In this document: positions 62,150 to 64,000 of the stretch, piece by piece
How the letters are laid out: every line of letters begins with the position of its first letter
How positions within the stretch are numbered: position 1 is the first letter of the stretch
Assembly (NCBI GenBank): GCA_000724175.1
Contig: JPGV01000020.1
Coordinates: 62,001 to 126,000 of the forward strand
Source of the DNA: [Candidatus Thermochlorobacteriaceae] bacterium GBChlB
GTDB lineage: Bacteria > Bacteroidota > Chlorobiia > Chlorobiales > Thermochlorobacteraceae
Length of the DNA stretch: 64,000 nt
Direction of reading: 5' to 3'
Notes under the pieces: model-generated
Told to the model about the DNA's origin: nothing
Seen by the model: the letters and a program-made list of their open reading frames with translations, nothing else
The model's database searches: none
Position numbers and translations under genes: made by a program

Positions 62150-63775
62150 TTAAAAAATCTTCACCACATTGCCGCCTGATTGTCGCGCGTGGTCTAAGGC
62201 TCTTTCAGCTTGCTCGAGCAGGAGTTCCACATCGGGCTTATCTGGTTTCAGCCGTGCAATACCGACGCTGACGGTGGCAATGATGGTTTTGTATTCGTCG
62301 TCCGTCTCAAACGGCGAGTTTAAGATTTGCTCGCGGATTTTGTCCGCCCAAAACCGCGCGTTGAGTTCCGAGATGCCGCTCAAACAAACGGCGAATTTTA
62401 GGTTATCCAGTCGGGCGAGTAAGTCGTAATTGCGCGTATTAGCTTCGATGAGCCTCGCCGTTGAGCGCATCAATTGCGTGAGCGATGCTTGTCCGTAGCG
62501 GCTTTTGAGTCCGTCCGTGTCGTCGAAGGCGATGAGCATCAGCACAAGGTCGTGTCCGAGCCGCGTTGCGCGATTGATGTCGGCACGAAGCCGCGAAAAA
62601 AATGTGCGCACAGAGAGCGTGTTGGTTTCCTCATCGAGCGGTGTTACAGTTCTGACGCGCTCGTCCAGAAGCATCACTTGCATCGAGAATGTCAGCGCCT
62701 CAGCGAAAAAACGCACGCGCGCGAAGGTTTCGGACGTGAAAAAACTTTTTTGTCCGCTTTCCAGCACCAGCGCTCCTGCAGTAAGGTCGCCTAACCTAAT
62801 CGGCAGAATCAGCATCGAGCCGTTTTTTTCAATGGCAGGTTCGCCCGAAAAAAAGCGTGGCGTTTCGCCGAGTTGAGCAAGGTCGTCAATTGCGCCGTGT
62901 TCGCCGTGCAAAATGCACAGCCCGACCGCCGAGCGTTCTAAGTCGATTTTTGCCCCTTCGGAAATGTATCCTTGTGCCGACCTGACCTTGCGAACGGTCA
63001 TTTCGGACTTCGAGTTGAGCAACAAAAGCGCCAGATGGTCAACGTCAACGGCTTCGGTGAGCGACTCGCACAAGCAGGTTAAAATGGTCTCCAAGTTTGT
63101 CGTCGCGTGAAGCGTGTGCATAAACGCCTGCGCTGGTTCGGCAAACCGCATGGACTCGAGATAGGCTGATTTCAGGGCATAGTTGTCGATGAGCGTCGAG
63201 CAAATTTTTCCGAATCGGTTGAGCAGCTTTACGTCGTCGTGTCCGAATGCGCCTTTTTCGATGCTGTCGGCGAAGAGCACCGCATAGATTTGGTCGCGGT
63301 GAAATACAGGCACGCCCATAAACGCTTTGATGGCATTGGGCGCGAGGTAGTATCGAATAATTTTAGGTTCGTCTGCTGCGCTGATTTCCGTGTAGAGCTG
63401 TGCGTTTCGCGCCAAAAAAATTTGTGTAACGGCGTCGCTGCCGAAGGCAAGCCATTTATCGGTGGTGAAATCGGCGGCATCGGTTTGATGCGAGGCGATG
63501 TAAAACTTTTTTTTCGCCTGACTTACCCAACAAAAGGCAACGGTGCGGGCTTGAACAGTTTCCTTGACAGTGGCCAGCAAGTCGGTAATAATTGCGCCGA
63601 GTTCTTCTTCAATGCTGCCTTGCGATTCGGCACTGACAGACGGCGTCGGGTCGGCGAATGTCTCCAGCTCGATTTTAACGGTCTTGGGCGCGGCCTCTGG
63701 CCTGTATTTGCGGACATTGATAACGCCTTCAAAGTCGTCGGACGTTTGCTTGAAAAAACCTTGCGTTTCCAACAC
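62150..63775 (-). CDS. GAF-GAF sensor with degenerate GGDEF domain
   Basis: 541 residues, GTG start at 63775 with GTAGGG before it. Two GAF-like domains: about 60-200 (MGVPVFHRDQIYAVLFADSIEKGAFGHDDVKLLNRFG) and 215-370 (SMLILPIRLGDLTAGALVLESGQKSFFTSETFARV). The C-terminal GGDEF-family domain (about 385-541) keeps HDLVLMLIAFDDTDGLKSRYG and SVGIA, but the GGDEF signature reads LDNLKF at 456-461 (ARLDNLKFAVC), so cyclase activity is unlikely. It lies first in an operon with two EutN genes and rpoD, suggesting a regulatory or signal-sensing role there. Confidence 0.9.
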   Translation of the reverse strand: MLETQGFFKQTSDDFEGVINVRKYRPEAAPKTVKIELETFADPTPSVSAESQGSIEEELGAIITDLLATVKETVQARTVAFCWVSQAKKKFYIASHQTDAADFTTDKWLAFGSDAVTQIFLARNAQLYTEISAADEPKIIRYYLAPNAIKAFMGVPVFHRDQIYAVLFADSIEKGAFGHDDVKLLNRFGKICSTLIDNYALKSAYLESMRFAEPAQAFMHTLHATTNLETILTCLCESLTEAVDVDHLALLLLNSKSEMTVRKVRSAQGYISEGAKIDLERSAVGLCILHGEHGAIDDLAQLGETPRFFSGEPAIEKNGSMLILPIRLGDLTAGALVLESGQKSFFTSETFARVRFFAEALTFSMQVMLLDERVRTVTPLDEETNTLSVRTFFSRLRADINRATRLGHDLVLMLIAFDDTDGLKSRYGQASLTQLMRSTARLIEANTRNYDLLARLDNLKFAVCLSGISELNARFWADKIREQILNSPFETDDEYKTIIATVSVGIARLKPDKPDVELLLEQAERALDHARQSGGNVVKIF

Positions 63776-63825
63776 CCTACCGCTTAATTTGGATTAACTT
63801 TTTTGGCGTGATTTTTCGTGAACGG

Positions 63826-63856
63826 CAAATATACAGAAATTCTCGGTGCAGACAAA
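63826..63856 (-). promoter_or_regulatory. FCB-type promoter of the GAF/EutN/EutN/rpoD operon
   Basis: On the minus strand, TTTG (plus-strand CAAA 63853-63856) and TATATTTG (plus-strand CAAATATA 63826-63833) are separated by 19 bp, a full match to the FCB -33/-7 consensus. The leader to the GTG at 63775 is about 45 nt. The four genes 63775-60432 follow without another clear promoter. Confidence 0.65.
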
Positions 63857-64000
63857 CGGCTATCTCGACCATGAGACCTCGCTAAAAAGTGCTTGTATAT
63901 CGATGGCGCTTATCCTAAATTTACGCCAGAGGTTACAGCAGTATGTATCGGCTCTCCCCAGCCGAGTTTTGTGCAAGGAGTTGCAGCACAGAAGCATAAA
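63857..64000. other. Window-end intergenic sequence
   Basis: About 145 bp upstream of the GAF/EutN promoter, with no recognisable gene. A small hairpin TCGGCT-CTCCCC-AGCCGA at 63947-63964 is followed by GTTTTG and could be a weak rightward terminator, but no gene ends before it within the window. Confidence 0.4.

Noticed and set aside
63947-63964. TCGGCT/AGCCGA hairpin near the window end
   Set aside because: Six base pairs only, short T run, no gene ends before it in the window. Kept only as a remark in the intergenic entry.
1-64000. tRNA, rRNA, CRISPR arrays, insertion sequences, phage genes
   Set aside because: Gaps between genes were read on both strands. No cloverleaf, repeat-spacer array, transposase or phage structural gene was found. 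Only the palindromic repeats remain.

Overview
The window looks like chromosome from a member of the Bacteroidota/Chlorobiota (FCB) group, most likely Chlorobiota. The evidence is a short primary sigma factor lacking region 1.1, promoters of the TTTG-N19-TAnnTTTG type, a secreted protein with a type IX secretion (T9SS) C-terminal sorting domain, PorV/PorQ-like and PorW/SprE-like proteins, an Oar-like TonB-dependent receptor and many Shine-Dalgarno-poor starts. An ETF-ubiquinone oxidoreductase and an acyl desaturase point to use of oxygen. Almost all of the sequence is coding. No rRNA, tRNA, CRISPR array, prophage or insertion sequence was seen.

Layout. 1-4.1 kb: five co-directional exported proteins (PorV-like barrel end, lipoprotein, two tandem paralogues of unknown family, a T9SS cargo). 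4.3-5.5 kb: PspC protein and two response regulators, divergent from ETF-QO (5.7-7.4 kb). 7.4-11.8 kb: small ORF, adhesin-like exported protein, outer-membrane barrel, two tandem signal peptidases I. 12.1-21.7 kb: lepA, divergent from the conserved rimP-nusA-infB-rbfA-truB-ribF operon, whose leader carries a terminator-like hairpin. 21.8-32.6 kb: S9 peptidase, topA, two small membrane proteins, scpB-rluB, TPR lipoprotein, dacB. 32.6-36.3 kb: repeat-rich segment with crcB, a YebC-type regulator and a receiver/glutaredoxin-like/thioredoxin-reductase-like fusion without redox cysteines. 36.3-41.6 kb: leftward cluster of oppF-type ATPase, sppA, exported protein and an acylating aldehyde dehydrogenase. 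41.7-51 kb: PorW-like lipoprotein, pyrK, PBP1A, guaA, desaturase, dut. 51-58 kb: TonB receptor, PhoD-type phosphatase, APC permease. 58.3-63.8 kb: a previously easy-to-miss ccmD, M48 protease, lipoprotein, LysM protein, and a leftward operon of a GAF-GAF-degenerate-GGDEF protein, two EutN/CcmL microcompartment vertex proteins and rpoD.

The most interesting signal is a dispersed bacterial microcompartment (BMC). Two adjacent EutN/CcmL pentamer genes lie directly upstream of the housekeeping sigma gene, behind a good FCB-type promoter. About 24 kb away an AdhE-type CoA-acylating aldehyde dehydrogenase ends in a linker and an amphipathic helix with the pattern of a BMC encapsulation peptide. No hexameric shell protein (BMC-H/BMC-T) is in the window, so the shell genes must lie elsewhere if the organelle exists. 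Other items worth a look are the cysteine-less redox fusion, the tandem paralogues at 1.35-2.54 kb, and a 41-bp near-perfect inverted repeat pair flanking 33.4-36.3 kb.
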